From Mediannikoviicoccus vaginalis (lineage in GTDB: Bacteria > Bacillota > Clostridia > Tissierellales > Peptoniphilaceae): a stretch of DNA of 64,000 nt. Below are positions 55,654 to 64,000 of the stretch, piece by piece. The notes under the pieces were generated by a model, which was given only the letters and a program-made list of their open reading frames with translations, made no database searches and was not told the origin of the DNA. Where the stretch lies: positions 1,550,001-1,614,000 of the forward strand of contig NZ_CAKMRI010000001.1 in assembly GCF_928097925.1 (NCBI RefSeq), in the 5' to 3' direction. Made by a program: the position numbers and the translations under genes. Position 1 is the stretch's first letter. Each line of letters begins with the position of its first letter.

Positions 55654-57012
55654 ATGAAAAAGAGACAGGGATTTAGTTCATCCGTAGGGATGATGATGGC
55701 AACCGCTGGCTCCGCGGTTGGAGTTGGAAATATATGGAGATTCCCCTATATACTGGGAGAATATGGTGGAGCGGCGTTTTTGATTGTCTACCTACTAATG
55801 GTTATGCTAATAGGTATTCCACTAATGGTTACAGAGATGGCCATAGGTAGAAGAGGTGGAGAGGATGCATCAAAGAGTTTTAAAAAGATTGCGCCAAATA
55901 CAAAGTGGTATTTGTCAGGGCTTCTTGGAATAATTGCAGCCTTTATAATACTTGGATACTATAGTGTTGTTGCGGGGTGGACTTTAAAATACATCGTAAA
56001 TTCAGCCACAAATGTATTTACCAGTTCAATTACACCACAGCAGACAACATCTCTATTCCAAAATTTTGTTTCAGCAGGCCTTGAACCAATTGTGTACACA
56101 TTTATATTTATGGCTGCCACAATGTTTATTGTTTACAAGGGAGTTGAAGAGGGAATTGAAAGAGCGTCAAAGATATTACTGCCAATACTTGCATGTATTT
56201 TAGTTATACTTGCTGTAAGATCTCTAACATTACCTGGAGCATATAAGGGAATAGAATTTCTTATAAAGCCTGATTTTAATTTATTTTTTGAAAAGAAAGA
56301 CGCAATACTTGTTGCAATGGGCCATGCCTTTTATTCACTTAGCCTAGGTATGGGAATAGTTATTACATTTGGTTCATATACACCAAAGGATGAAAATCTT
56401 AGCAAGATAGCTTTGAAGATTGCAGCTATGGACACTGTAATAGCAATACTTTCAGGACTTGTAATATTCCCGGCGGTATTTTCCTTTGGACTTGAGCCAT
56501 CTCAAGGGCCAGGACTTGTGTTCATTTCATTACCAAATGTGTTTGGTGGAATGGTTGGAGGAAGAGTGTTTGGAACATTATTCTTTATGTTACTTTCCTT
56601 TGCAGCACTTACATCAACAATTTCACTACTTGAAGTTGTAGTTTCCTATTTAATTGATAGCAAGGGCCTTAAGAGATCCACAGCAACCCTATTATCAGGA
56701 GGATTAATATGTATAATCTGTGTGCTATCAAGTCTTTCAATGGGAAGTCACCTTGGAGATTTTACACTATTTGGTAAAAATATTTTTGACTTCCTTGACT
56801 ATATAACTGCAAATATATTCCTTCTAATATCTGCGTTTTTAGAAGTGCTATTTATAGGATGGTTTTACAAGAAGGGCGACTTTGTTGACGAGATTACTGA
56901 ATTTGGCGTTGACAAGTCAAAACTTACAGACTTTATATACTTTTCAGTAAGATTTGTAATACCTGTAATGATTGTAGTTTTATTCATTGCAAACAATGGA
57001 TTAATAAAATAA
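55654..57012 (+). CDS. Sodium-dependent transporter (NSS family)
   Basis: 452 aa, about 11 membrane spans, bacterial SNF length. The family signature is clear in residues 20-40 (GSAVGVGNIWRFPYILGEYG), with the Na+ and substrate-binding unwound TM1. A later YSLSLGMGIVITFGSY segment corresponds to TM6. It likely imports an amino acid such as tryptophan, tyrosine or leucine with Na+. ATG behind GAGGAGAAAG. Monocistronic. Confidence 0.94.
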   Translation: MKKRQGFSSSVGMMMATAGSAVGVGNIWRFPYILGEYGGAAFLIVYLLMVMLIGIPLMVTEMAIGRRGGEDASKSFKKIAPNTKWYLSGLLGIIAAFIILGYYSVVAGWTLKYIVNSATNVFTSSITPQQTTSLFQNFVSAGLEPIVYTFIFMAATMFIVYKGVEEGIERASKILLPILACILVILAVRSLTLPGAYKGIEFLIKPDFNLFFEKKDAILVAMGHAFYSLSLGMGIVITFGSYTPKDENLSKIALKIAAMDTVIAILSGLVIFPAVFSFGLEPSQGPGLVFISLPNVFGGMVGGRVFGTLFFMLLSFAALTSTISLLEVVVSYLIDSKGLKRSTATLLSGGLICIICVLSSLSMGSHLGDFTLFGKNIFDFLDYITANIFLLISAFLEVLFIGWFYKKGDFVDEITEFGVDKSKLTDFIYFSVRFVIPVMIVVLFIANNGLIK

Positions 57013-57046
57013 AAAACTCGAAGCAAGTCTTCGAGTTATTTTTTTA
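57013..57046. terminator. Bidirectional terminator
   Basis: AACTCGAA-gcaagt-CTTCGAGTT with A- and T-runs; shared with the convergent EamA gene. Confidence 0.85.
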
Positions 57047-57899
57047 CCCTTCTTGACCTTCTGTATTGAAGGTATGAGGAAGTGAAGATTATTAAGATTC
57101 CAATAAGTGAAAATATATTTATAACTTCTCCGAATAGGACAAAGCCTAGAATGGTCGTAAAGACAACAGTGAAATAGTTGAATATACTAACCTCCGAAGC
57201 TTCTCCAACCCTGTAAGAAAGGGTTATGAAAATTTGTCCAAGGCCAGCGCATATGCCTATGCCAAGTAGGAGTAAAAGTTCTTTTGTCGTTGGAACTACA
57301 AAGGAGTTCACCATCAGTGGAATAGACACTAAAAAAGAAAACAGCGAAAAATAAAATATGATTGTATTTGGCTTTTCGTGTTTATTCAAATGTGCCAACA
57401 CCGTATAGGCTCCACCAGCAAATACTGCAGATAGCATACCAACTACTGCAGGACCAAAGTCCATATGAAAAGAAGGCCTTATTACAAACAACGCTCCTAT
57501 AAAGCAGAGTATTAGATTAACTAGCTTTCCCTTTGTCATCTTTTCCTTTAAAAATAAAACTGCAAAAATAGTTACAAATATAGGTGATGACTTTTGTAAA
57601 ATTGTAGCGTCCGCAGAGTCCAAATGGTTAATTGCATAAAAGTATGTTACCATTCCTAAATAGCCTAATGCGGAACGAGCAATCAACTTGAATTGATTTT
57701 CCTTTTTACCAAGTAATGGATCACCGTTTTTTAAACATAGATACCCACATAAAAAAAGTGTTACTAAATTTCTGAAAAATACCTGTTCAAAAAGTGGAAT
57801 TGTCCCTCCAGTTAGTTTCACAAAAATTTGCATAAGGGCAAACCAAACGCAGGACAACACCATGTAAATAATTCCTTTTCTTCTATTTTCTATTTCCAA
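57036..57899 (-). CDS. EamA/DMT family transporter
   Basis: 287 aa, ten membrane spans in two homologous halves of five. First half has FEQVFFRNLVTLFL and HLDSADATILQKSSPIFV, the second SVFNYFTVVFTTILGF-type sequence; both are EamA signatures. Metabolite exporters of this type move amino acids or nucleobases. TTG start with GGGAGG 7 bases ahead. It follows the DUF1294 gene by 3 bases. Confidence 0.88.
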   Translation of the reverse strand: MEIENRRKGIIYMVLSCVWFALMQIFVKLTGGTIPLFEQVFFRNLVTLFLCGYLCLKNGDPLLGKKENQFKLIARSALGYLGMVTYFYAINHLDSADATILQKSSPIFVTIFAVLFLKEKMTKGKLVNLILCFIGALFVIRPSFHMDFGPAVVGMLSAVFAGGAYTVLAHLNKHEKPNTIIFYFSLFSFLVSIPLMVNSFVVPTTKELLLLLGIGICAGLGQIFITLSYRVGEASEVSIFNYFTVVFTTILGFVLFGEVINIFSLIGILIIFTSSYLQYRRSRRVKK

Positions 57900-57902
57900 A
57901 AC

Positions 57903-58172
57903 TTACCTCCCGTTAATATAATAAAAAAGAGCAGAGTATATGAGAACTGAAAGTATAATCACCAATTTAAAATAAACTTTTTTAGTCTTATGGTGAAAGT
58001 GCTTCATGCCAAGGCTACTTCCCACAAATCCTCCCAGTAGGGAAAGGGAAAGTAGATATGCCTCGCTAATTCTATATCTATTCTTTATTGCACGCCTTTT
58101 GTCGATGCCATATGAAAAATATGCAACGACATTGATGATTAAAAAATAAGCATAAATAATTTTATTATCCAT
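57903..58172 (-). CDS. DUF1294 family small membrane protein
   Basis: 89 aa with three hydrophobic segments. The family core is YGIDKRRAIKNRYRISEAYL followed by LGGFVGSSLGMKHFHHKTKK. Function not known. AAAGGAG before the ATG. First gene of a two-gene unit with the EamA transporter. Confidence 0.9.
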   Translation of the reverse strand: MDNKIIYAYFLIINVVAYFSYGIDKRRAIKNRYRISEAYLLSLSLLGGFVGSSLGMKHFHHKTKKVYFKLVIILSVLIYSALFYYINGR

Positions 58173-58239
58173 AAATTTCTCCTTTGAACCATTCAGTGTT
58201 ATTATAGCAGATAGATAAGTATATGCAATGAGGTGAGTT

Positions 58240-58791
58240 ATGGAAAAAGTTTGTCCATGGGCTTTAAAGACTAAAGAGCTTAAAAAATACCATGATGAAG
58301 AGTGGGGTAAAATTTCTACAAGTGAAAATTATCTCTTTGAGATGCTTGTGCTTGAGTCGGCGCAGGCGGGGCTTAATTGGGATACGATTTTAAAGAAGAG
58401 AGAAGGCTATAGAAAATCATATAAAGGCTTTGACCCGTCTAAGGTGGCTAAGTTCGGCGAAGTAGAGTATAATAGATTAGTTAGTGACAAATCTATTATA
58501 AGGAATAAGAGAAAGATTGAATCATCAATTAACAATGCCAAGGCCTTTTTGAAGGTACAAGAAGAGTTTGGAAGTTTTTATAATTACATTTGGAGCTTTA
58601 CAGATGGAAAACAGATTGTAAATGAATTTGAAAGGGAAGATGAAATTCCAGCAGAAAGTGAACTTTCAAGATGCATTTCAAAGGACATGAAAAAAAGGGG
58701 CTTTACATTTGTTGGGCCCATAATAATATATTCCTATCTACAGGCTATTGGGGTTATAGATGATCATATAAAAGGATGTGTTTCAAAATGA
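58240..58791 (+). CDS. tag: DNA-3-methyladenine glycosylase I
   Basis: 183 aa, normal length. Removes 3-methyladenine from alkylated DNA. N-terminal CPWALKTKELKKYHDEEWG with the conserved YHDxEWG, Glu39 in LVLESAQAGLNW, and a C-terminal VGPIIIYSYLQAIGVIDDH. The C-terminal zinc ligands seem reduced: C5 and the final HIKGC cysteine are present. Its stop overlaps the next start by 4 bases. Confidence 0.94.
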   Translation: MEKVCPWALKTKELKKYHDEEWGKISTSENYLFEMLVLESAQAGLNWDTILKKREGYRKSYKGFDPSKVAKFGEVEYNRLVSDKSIIRNKRKIESSINNAKAFLKVQEEFGSFYNYIWSFTDGKQIVNEFEREDEIPAESELSRCISKDMKKRGFTFVGPIIIYSYLQAIGVIDDHIKGCVSK

Positions 58792-59534
58792 GTTTAGTTT
58801 TTGCTCACAGAGGAAGTCGGGGAAACACTCCCGAAAACACGCTGGCTGCTTTTAAAGAAGCTGTGAGGGCCCTAAGTGACGGCATCGAGCTTGATGTAAG
58901 ACAGACCGTGGATAAAGAGATTGTAGTTATTCACGACGAAACAATTGACAGAACCACCACAGGAACGGGGCTTGTGGAGAAGATGACTTTAAAAGAAATT
59001 CAAAGCTATGACGCAGGTGTGTATTTTGACGAAAAATTTAGAGGGCAGTCCATTCCTACTTTAAAGCAGGTACTAGAACTTCTTGAAGAATTAAATTTCA
59101 AAGGTATTTTAAATATCGAGATTAAAACTGAAAAGTATTTCCATAGGGGCCTTGAAAAAAGAGTTGCAAAAATCGTAAATGAAAGGCCGCTGCCATTTAA
59201 AATAGTCTACTCTTCCTTTAATAAAAAGAGTCTAAAGTTAATTCGAAAGTACGACAGAAAAAATGAAATATATCTTTTATTAAAGGATGTTCCTAAAAAT
59301 AAAAAGATTATTCTAAAGGCCCAGAGAAAGAATCTTTATAATGGAGTTCATTCAAGCTTGGGCAAGAGTATAAGAAATATAAATTTCTTGCCTAATTTAA
59401 AGAAACCCACAAGACTTTGGACCATAAATAAAGAAAAGGATATGATTTATTGCTTTAAACAAGATTTTGACATTATAACCGACTACCCACATATGGCAAT
59501 AGAACTAAGAAAAAAGCTTAATAAAGGAGAATAA
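58788..59534 (+). CDS. Glycerophosphodiester phosphodiesterase
   Basis: 248 aa cytosolic GDPD. Catalytic His7-Arg8 in FAHRGSRGNTPENT, metal ligands Glu34 and Asp36 in IELDVR, catalytic His49 in VIHDET. Cuts glycerophosphodiesters to glycerol-3-phosphate and an alcohol. ATG 58788 overlaps the tag stop as ATGA; an ATG 12 bases earlier has no ribosome binding site. Confidence 0.92.
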   Translation: MSLVFAHRGSRGNTPENTLAAFKEAVRALSDGIELDVRQTVDKEIVVIHDETIDRTTTGTGLVEKMTLKEIQSYDAGVYFDEKFRGQSIPTLKQVLELLEELNFKGILNIEIKTEKYFHRGLEKRVAKIVNERPLPFKIVYSSFNKKSLKLIRKYDRKNEIYLLLKDVPKNKKIILKAQRKNLYNGVHSSLGKSIRNINFLPNLKKPTRLWTINKEKDMIYCFKQDFDIITDYPHMAIELRKKLNKGE

Positions 59535-59541
59535 AAAATTA

Positions 59542-61209
59542 ATGATAGAACTAAATGATATGAAGCTGTCAAAAGAAGTTATAAAGGCGGTTTCAGACAT
59601 GGGATTTGAGGAGTTTAGCCCAATACAAAAAAGCTCCATACCACTACTTTTAGAAGGTCGTGACGTAATCGGACAGGCTCAAACAGGCACGGGAAAAACT
59701 GCCGCATTTGGCATACCGATTATTGAAAAAGTAAATCCAAGGTTAAATAAAGTGCAGGCCCTTGTGCTATGCCCAACAAGAGAACTTTCCATACAGGTTT
59801 CGGAAGAAATATCAAACCTTTCAAAATACAAGAAAAACATTAGAGTTATGCCAATATATGGTGGCCAACCAATAGAAAGACAACTTCGCGGACTAAAACA
59901 GGGAGTTCAAATAGTTATAGGAACACCGGGACGTGTTATGGACCATATGAGAAGGGGCTCTTTGAAACTTGATAACCTTAACTTCTTTGTGCTTGATGAA
60001 GCGGACGAGATGTTCGACATGGGCTTTAGACAAGATATTGAACTTATATTACAAGATGTTCCAGAAGAGAGACAATCATTATTTTTCTCTGCCACCATGG
60101 CAAAGGAGATTATGAACTTTGCTAAAAAGTACCAAAACAATCCTGAAGTTGTAAAGGTTGTAAACAAAGAACTTACAGTGCCAAAGGTTAAACAAGTGTA
60201 CTTGGAACTTAGAAATGATATTAAGACAGAGATACTATCAAGGCTTTTAGATATAAAAAATCCAAGACTAACTGTAGTTTTCTGTAATACAAAGAAAAAA
60301 GTTGACGAGCTTACTTCAGAACTTCAGTCCCGTGGTTATTTTGCCGATGGTCTTCATGGTGACTTGAAACAAAATCAAAGGGACACTGTAATGGACAAGT
60401 TTAGAAATAACACCATCGACATCTTAGTTGCCACAGATGTTGCCGCAAGGGGAATTGACGTGGATGATGTGGATATGGTGATAAATTACGACATGCCACA
60501 AGATAATGAGTACTATGTGCATAGAATAGGACGAACTGCAAGGGCAGGACGTACAGGTACTGCAATTTCCTTTGTAACTTCAAGGGAGTATGGAAACCTA
60601 AGACAAATCGAAAAGTATACTAAGACAAAAATAGAAAAAATATCCATTCCAACGATAAAAGATTTGGAAAAAAATAGAAGTTCCATACTTTTAGATAAGA
60701 TTAGACTTATTCTTGATGGAGATAATTTTGAAAAAGAACTAAAATTCTTATCCCTACTTGAAGAAGAGGAATATTCTCAAAACCATATTGCAGCGGCGGT
60801 ACTAAAGATGTTTTTAAATGAACAAAAGTCATCTAAATATAAAGAGATAGACTCTGTGGACAACAACAAGAGGGCAAGGTTTGGAAACAAGAGAGATAGA
60901 AATAAAAATACTGGAAGGGATAGAAATAATAGGCAAAGGGACAAGAGAAATAAAAGAACTGGTGGACCAAATAGCACGAGAATTTTCATAAGCACTGGAA
61001 AAAAGACTGGGGTTTCTGCAAATCATATTCTGGCAGCTCTATGTAACGAAGGAAAAATTCGTGGAAAAGATGTTGGTCAAATAGATATCTTTAATGACTT
61101 CTCCTTTGTAAATGTGGATTCAAAAGTTGCGGCAAAGGCAGTGAAAAATTTAAACAATAAGCATATTAGAGGAAAGAGAGTAACTGTGGAGATAGCAAAA
61201 GATAAATAG
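59542..61209 (+). CDS. DEAD-box RNA helicase with DbpA-type RNA-binding domain
   Basis: 555 aa. Q-motif FSPIQK (25-30), Walker A AQTGTGKT (46-53), DEAD (near 154), SAT (near 185), HRIGRTARAGRTG (near 333). A basic Arg/Asn-rich linker (about 440-475) leads to a DbpA-like RNA-binding domain (480-555, TRIFISTGKKTG to VTVEIAK). This is the CshA/DeaD form used in ribosome assembly and RNA decay at low temperature. AAAGGAG precedes the ATG. Confidence 0.94.
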   Translation: MIELNDMKLSKEVIKAVSDMGFEEFSPIQKSSIPLLLEGRDVIGQAQTGTGKTAAFGIPIIEKVNPRLNKVQALVLCPTRELSIQVSEEISNLSKYKKNIRVMPIYGGQPIERQLRGLKQGVQIVIGTPGRVMDHMRRGSLKLDNLNFFVLDEADEMFDMGFRQDIELILQDVPEERQSLFFSATMAKEIMNFAKKYQNNPEVVKVVNKELTVPKVKQVYLELRNDIKTEILSRLLDIKNPRLTVVFCNTKKKVDELTSELQSRGYFADGLHGDLKQNQRDTVMDKFRNNTIDILVATDVAARGIDVDDVDMVINYDMPQDNEYYVHRIGRTARAGRTGTAISFVTSREYGNLRQIEKYTKTKIEKISIPTIKDLEKNRSSILLDKIRLILDGDNFEKELKFLSLLEEEEYSQNHIAAAVLKMFLNEQKSSKYKEIDSVDNNKRARFGNKRDRNKNTGRDRNNRQRDKRNKRTGGPNSTRIFISTGKKTGVSANHILAALCNEGKIRGKDVGQIDIFNDFSFVNVDSKVAAKAVKNLNNKHIRGKRVTVEIAKDK

Positions 61210-61219
61210 TGGTGAGAAG

Positions 61220-61921
61220 ATGAAAATCAGAGTGGACAAACTTATAGCAAACATGGGCTTTGCTACAAGATCTGAAATAAAAAAGGCGTCAAAGAAGGGC
61301 GCTGTCTTAGTAAATGACGAAGTTGAAAAGAACTTTGGCAGAATTGTAGACACTGATATAGATAGGGTTTCCTACTTTGGAGACCCTGTGGAATATAAGG
61401 AGTTTATATATCTTCTTATGAATAAGCCAAAGGGAGTTATCTCCGCAACGGAAGATTTCTACGACAAAACCGTAATAGACCTTCTTTTAGAGGAACATAC
61501 TACATTTAATCCATTTCCAGTGGGAAGGCTGGACAAGGACACCACAGGGCTTTTATTAATAACAAATGATGGAGAGTTAAACCACAACCTGACATCACCA
61601 AAAAGAGAAGTTCCAAAGACCTACAAAGTCACCCTGGAAAGTGATATAGAAGAAGAGGATTATAATTCTACTTTTGAAAAGGGAATTAAACTTATGCCAG
61701 AAAATATAATAACAAAGCCAGCCACCATGGAAGTCATAGATAATAGACATTGCTACCTTACGATAAAAGAAGGAAAGTATCATCAAGTGAAGAGAATGTT
61801 TGAAAAGGTTGGAAATAAAGTTATAGAACTGGAAAGGGTAAAGTTTGGTGCCTTAGAACTCCCAAGTGATTTAGAACTTGGTGAGTACATTGAAATAACA
61901 AAAGAAGATATAATAGATTAA
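61220..61921 (+). CDS. rsuA: 16S pseudouridine synthase, RsuA family
   Basis: 233 aa. N-terminal S4 RNA-binding domain (about 1-55), then the synthase domain with catalytic Asp in FPVGRLDKDTTGLLL and the NHNLTSPKREVPKTYKV segment typical of RsuA, which modifies U516 of 16S. It lies 10 bases after the helicase gene, so an rRNA-assembly operon is likely. Confidence 0.9.
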   Translation: MKIRVDKLIANMGFATRSEIKKASKKGAVLVNDEVEKNFGRIVDTDIDRVSYFGDPVEYKEFIYLLMNKPKGVISATEDFYDKTVIDLLLEEHTTFNPFPVGRLDKDTTGLLLITNDGELNHNLTSPKREVPKTYKVTLESDIEEEDYNSTFEKGIKLMPENIITKPATMEVIDNRHCYLTIKEGKYHQVKRMFEKVGNKVIELERVKFGALELPSDLELGEYIEITKEDIID

Positions 61922-61946
61922 GAGAGCGTGTTGCTCTCTTTTTTTA
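61919..61946 (+). terminator. Terminator after rsuA
   Basis: AGAGAGC-gtgtt-GCTCTCT followed by TTTTTT, overlapping the stop codon region. Confidence 0.85.
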
Positions 61947-62021
61947 TGGTTACATCCCTTCGATTTAAAATACAAATCCATTTAAAAGTGTTTTTGGTAT
62001 AATTAAGAAAAGGCGGTAGAT

Positions 62022-63452
62022 ATGAAAATAAAATTATTAAGCGAAAAAAATAGACTTGAAATATATGAAACACTAAGCATTTTTATGGCAACTGAAGACA
62101 TCGAAATAACCTTTGATGATATTGATGAGGGACTTGTCATAGATACTGAAGGTGAAATTAATATATCCTATTTAGAAGAAGGAAAAGTAAAATATAATTT
62201 AATTAAAAGAGAGGAAGACTTGAAACTTGACAGTCACTTCGGTTTCAAAATGGCCGTGAAGTATTCTATTATAAAGTTTTTCGAAAAATATTTTAAAAAA
62301 GAAGCTCCATGGGGTGTGCTAACTGGCATAAGGCCTGTTAAAGTTGTAAGAAGCCTTATGGAAGAAAAAAGTGAAATTGGAACAATGGAGTACTTGAAAG
62401 AAAAATTACTTATTAATAATGAGAATATTAAACTGTTATTGGAAATTTCAAAAATCCAAGATGAAATCATTAGAGATATTAAAAAAGATTCCTATAGCCT
62501 CTATGTGAACATTCCATTTTGCACAGGAAGATGTTCCTACTGCTCCTATTCCACATTGATTTTGGAAAAGAATGGAGAAAAGGTAAAGCCATATATTGAA
62601 GCGCTAATAAAGGAAATGAAAATTTTAAAGAGATCCTATGGTTATAATCCTACTTCTATATATATAGGAGGAGGCACTCCAACTTCGTTAAAAGAAAATG
62701 ACCTTAGAAGGCTTTTAACTGAAATGGGTAAAATTTTTGATTTTAAGTCCTTGCAGGAGTTTACCGTGGAAGCGGGCAGGGAGGACTCATTAACGAAAGA
62801 AAAGCTTGAAATTTTAAAAGATAATCATGTTTCAAGGCTATCACTAAATCCACAGAGCTTTAAAGCGGAGACTTTAGAAAAAATTGGTAGAAAGCAGGAC
62901 AATGACAATCTAATAAAGATGTATAACGTTGCAAGGGATATGGATTTTTCATGTATCAATATGGATTTAATCATTGGACTACCAGGGGAAGACTTAAATG
63001 ACTTCAACAATACCTTAGATGTTATAAAGAAACTAAACCCAGACAACTTAACAGTTCATACCCTGGCCATTAAAAAGGGATCAAAGATAATGCAAGAAAA
63101 TTCCATGAAAGAAGAATACCTGGAAGCGGAGAAGATGATGCAGCGTGCTTTGGAATTTGCAAAGAAAGAAAATTATCTTCCTTATTATCTATATAGGCAA
63201 AAGAGAATTTTGGGCAATCTTGAAAACATAGGTTTTGCAAAGAAGGATAAAATATGTAAGTACAATATCTACATGATGGAAGAAGTTCAAGATGTGCTTG
63301 GCGTAGGCATGGGCTCAGCGTCAAAGTTTTTAAAAAGCAATGGCCTTATAGAAAATCATAGAAATTATTTAAATATGAGGGACTATTTAGGAAAGCTTGA
63401 TGAAATAATAGAGGAAAAGGAGAATTTAATTGAAAAAGGAAGCAGAAGTTAA
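62022..63452 (+). CDS. hemZ: HemZ-like radical SAM coproporphyrinogen dehydrogenase
   Basis: 476 aa. The radical SAM cluster site is CTGRCSYC (Cys167, 171, 174) after YVNIPF; then YIGGGTPTSL and VEAGREDSL, as in coproporphyrinogen oxidase relatives. The ~150-residue N-terminal region with WGVLTGIRPVKVVR is characteristic of the HemZ group rather than HemN/HemW. No other heme genes lie nearby, so its true substrate is open. A TATAAT box at 61997-62002 and GGCGG before the ATG. It overlaps the next gene by 23 bases. Confidence 0.88.
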   Translation: MKIKLLSEKNRLEIYETLSIFMATEDIEITFDDIDEGLVIDTEGEINISYLEEGKVKYNLIKREEDLKLDSHFGFKMAVKYSIIKFFEKYFKKEAPWGVLTGIRPVKVVRSLMEEKSEIGTMEYLKEKLLINNENIKLLLEISKIQDEIIRDIKKDSYSLYVNIPFCTGRCSYCSYSTLILEKNGEKVKPYIEALIKEMKILKRSYGYNPTSIYIGGGTPTSLKENDLRRLLTEMGKIFDFKSLQEFTVEAGREDSLTKEKLEILKDNHVSRLSLNPQSFKAETLEKIGRKQDNDNLIKMYNVARDMDFSCINMDLIIGLPGEDLNDFNNTLDVIKKLNPDNLTVHTLAIKKGSKIMQENSMKEEYLEAEKMMQRALEFAKKENYLPYYLYRQKRILGNLENIGFAKKDKICKYNIYMMEEVQDVLGVGMGSASKFLKSNGLIENHRNYLNMRDYLGKLDEIIEEKENLIEKGSRS

Positions 63453-63855
63453 AAAAATAATAAAGTATCCCATTGACAAAGTTTATGAAATTTTCACAAA
63501 TAGGGAGGACTACTCTTGGCGAAATGAAATTTCCGAATTTAAAAAGACAGGAGAGGACAGTTTTGAAGAGACAAATCACAATGATTTAACGACAAGATAC
63601 AAGATAATTGAAAAAAGACCACTGGAGTATTTTAAAATTGAAATGGAAAATAAAATTATTGATGGATTCTTTGATGTGAGCTTCAAAAAGATAGATGACA
63701 ACTCTACGGAAGTTTCGCTTCATCAAGTTAATATATACAAAAACTTCCTTTCATACTTGGCAAATTCTATTTTTCTAAGTCTTGATAAAGTGCTAAATCT
63801 CTACATTTATGAGGTGGAAAGGGAGCTAAAGAACAGAAATATTACAGAAATGTAA
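63430..63855 (+). CDS. SRPBCC-fold protein, 141 aa
   Basis: Polyketide-cyclase/START-like small-molecule-binding fold: VKKIIKYPIDKVYEIFTNREDYSWRNE at the N-terminus and a long C-terminal helix, as in SRPBCC proteins. Ligand unknown. TTG start at 63430 with AAAGGAG ahead, inside the end of hemZ; overlapping arrangement suggests coupling. Confidence 0.75.
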   Translation: MKKEAEVKKIIKYPIDKVYEIFTNREDYSWRNEISEFKKTGEDSFEETNHNDLTTRYKIIEKRPLEYFKIEMENKIIDGFFDVSFKKIDDNSTEVSLHQVNIYKNFLSYLANSIFLSLDKVLNLYIYEVERELKNRNITEM

Positions 63856-63870
63856 TAAAAACCTTAAGAA

Positions 63871-63950
63871 TTTTGTAATAATTTTGTAACTCTTTTGTAA
63901 CCTTTAAAAAATCAACCAAAAGGTTACAAAAAGTGTTACGTTTTTGTAAT
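63871..63950. repeat. Cluster of TTTTGTAAC/T repeats
   Basis: Direct copies of TTTTGTAAC or TTTTGTAAT lie at 63871, 63882, 63893 and 63942; an inverted copy GTTACAAAA lies at 63923. GTAACCTTT (63896-63904) and AAAGGTTAC (63919-63927) also form a 9-bp inverted repeat. It could be an operator array or attenuator for the gene beyond the window. Confidence 0.6.
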
Positions 63951-64000
63951 AATCATGTGAAAACTTCGAGGAAAACAGCTAAAAAACCTTTATTTTTCAG

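Overview
The window looks like a chromosomal segment of a low-GC, Gram-positive anaerobe. The evidence is AT-rich DNA, strong AGGAGG-type ribosome binding sites, hydroxylamine reductase, a CWB2-repeat surface protein, GH25 and L,D-transpeptidase wall enzymes, and a Firmicutes-type rpsL-rpsG-fusA-tuf operon. By inference from the gene set and the look of the rRNA, it fits a peptidoglycan-rich coccus of the Tissierellia/Peptoniphilaceae. I could not run a 16S search, so the genus is open.

Layout. Positions 1-2067 hold the 3' end of rpsD, an unknown gene and a YkuD L,D-transpeptidase. Positions 2079-9632 hold an rRNA operon (tandem promoters, 16S, tRNA-Ala, 23S, 5S) followed by ten tRNA genes. 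Positions 9743-20759 hold a cation/proton antiporter, a surface metallophosphoesterase, argF, a glycosyltransferase-wecC-wecB set for ManNAcA-type wall sugars, a MATE exporter and an M19 dipeptidase. Positions 20759-23579 encode an ABC-2 exporter, and 23760-28097 the str operon. Positions 28098-32000 carry a probable acquired island (DUF819 transporter plus PepD dipeptidase) bounded by a duplicated tuf 3' end and short palindromic repeats. Positions 32085-41005 hold small envelope proteins, a free-standing ATP-cone protein, a 2-hydroxyacid dehydrogenase and an immunity-like ABC cluster with paralogous accessory proteins. Positions 41197-45147 hold an SDR gene, a Crp/Fnr regulator and a nitrosative-stress set (hcp, redox-disulfide protein, hemerythrin). 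The remainder is mostly housekeeping: an M42 peptidase, two YitT proteins around dinB, GH25 lysozyme, MarR-ftsH-thioesterase-ABC, an NSS transporter, tag-GDPD-DEAD helicase-RsuA-HemZ.

The most unusual content lies in and around RNA genes. (1) The 23S rRNA gene is interrupted in its helix-25 region by a ~330-bp insert that encodes an 88-residue GIY-YIG nuclease and is bounded by an 18-bp inverted repeat. (2) The same 10-bp outer termini (CGAGCACTCA / TGAGTGCTTG) bound a family of ~90-bp non-coding elements clustered at 28.15-32.96 kb. This suggests a nuclease-encoding element together with its non-autonomous derivatives. (3) A second palindromic family (core CCAATCG ... CTCTTGGG) lies beside truncated 5' or 3' copies of tRNA-Ala, tRNA-Asp and tRNA-Glu, always with an intact copy of the same tRNA next to it. 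(4) The last 32 codons of tuf and its terminator are duplicated 3.5 kb downstream, on the far side of two genes of different codon usage. Points 1-4 are read directly from the sequence; mobility and mechanism are inference.
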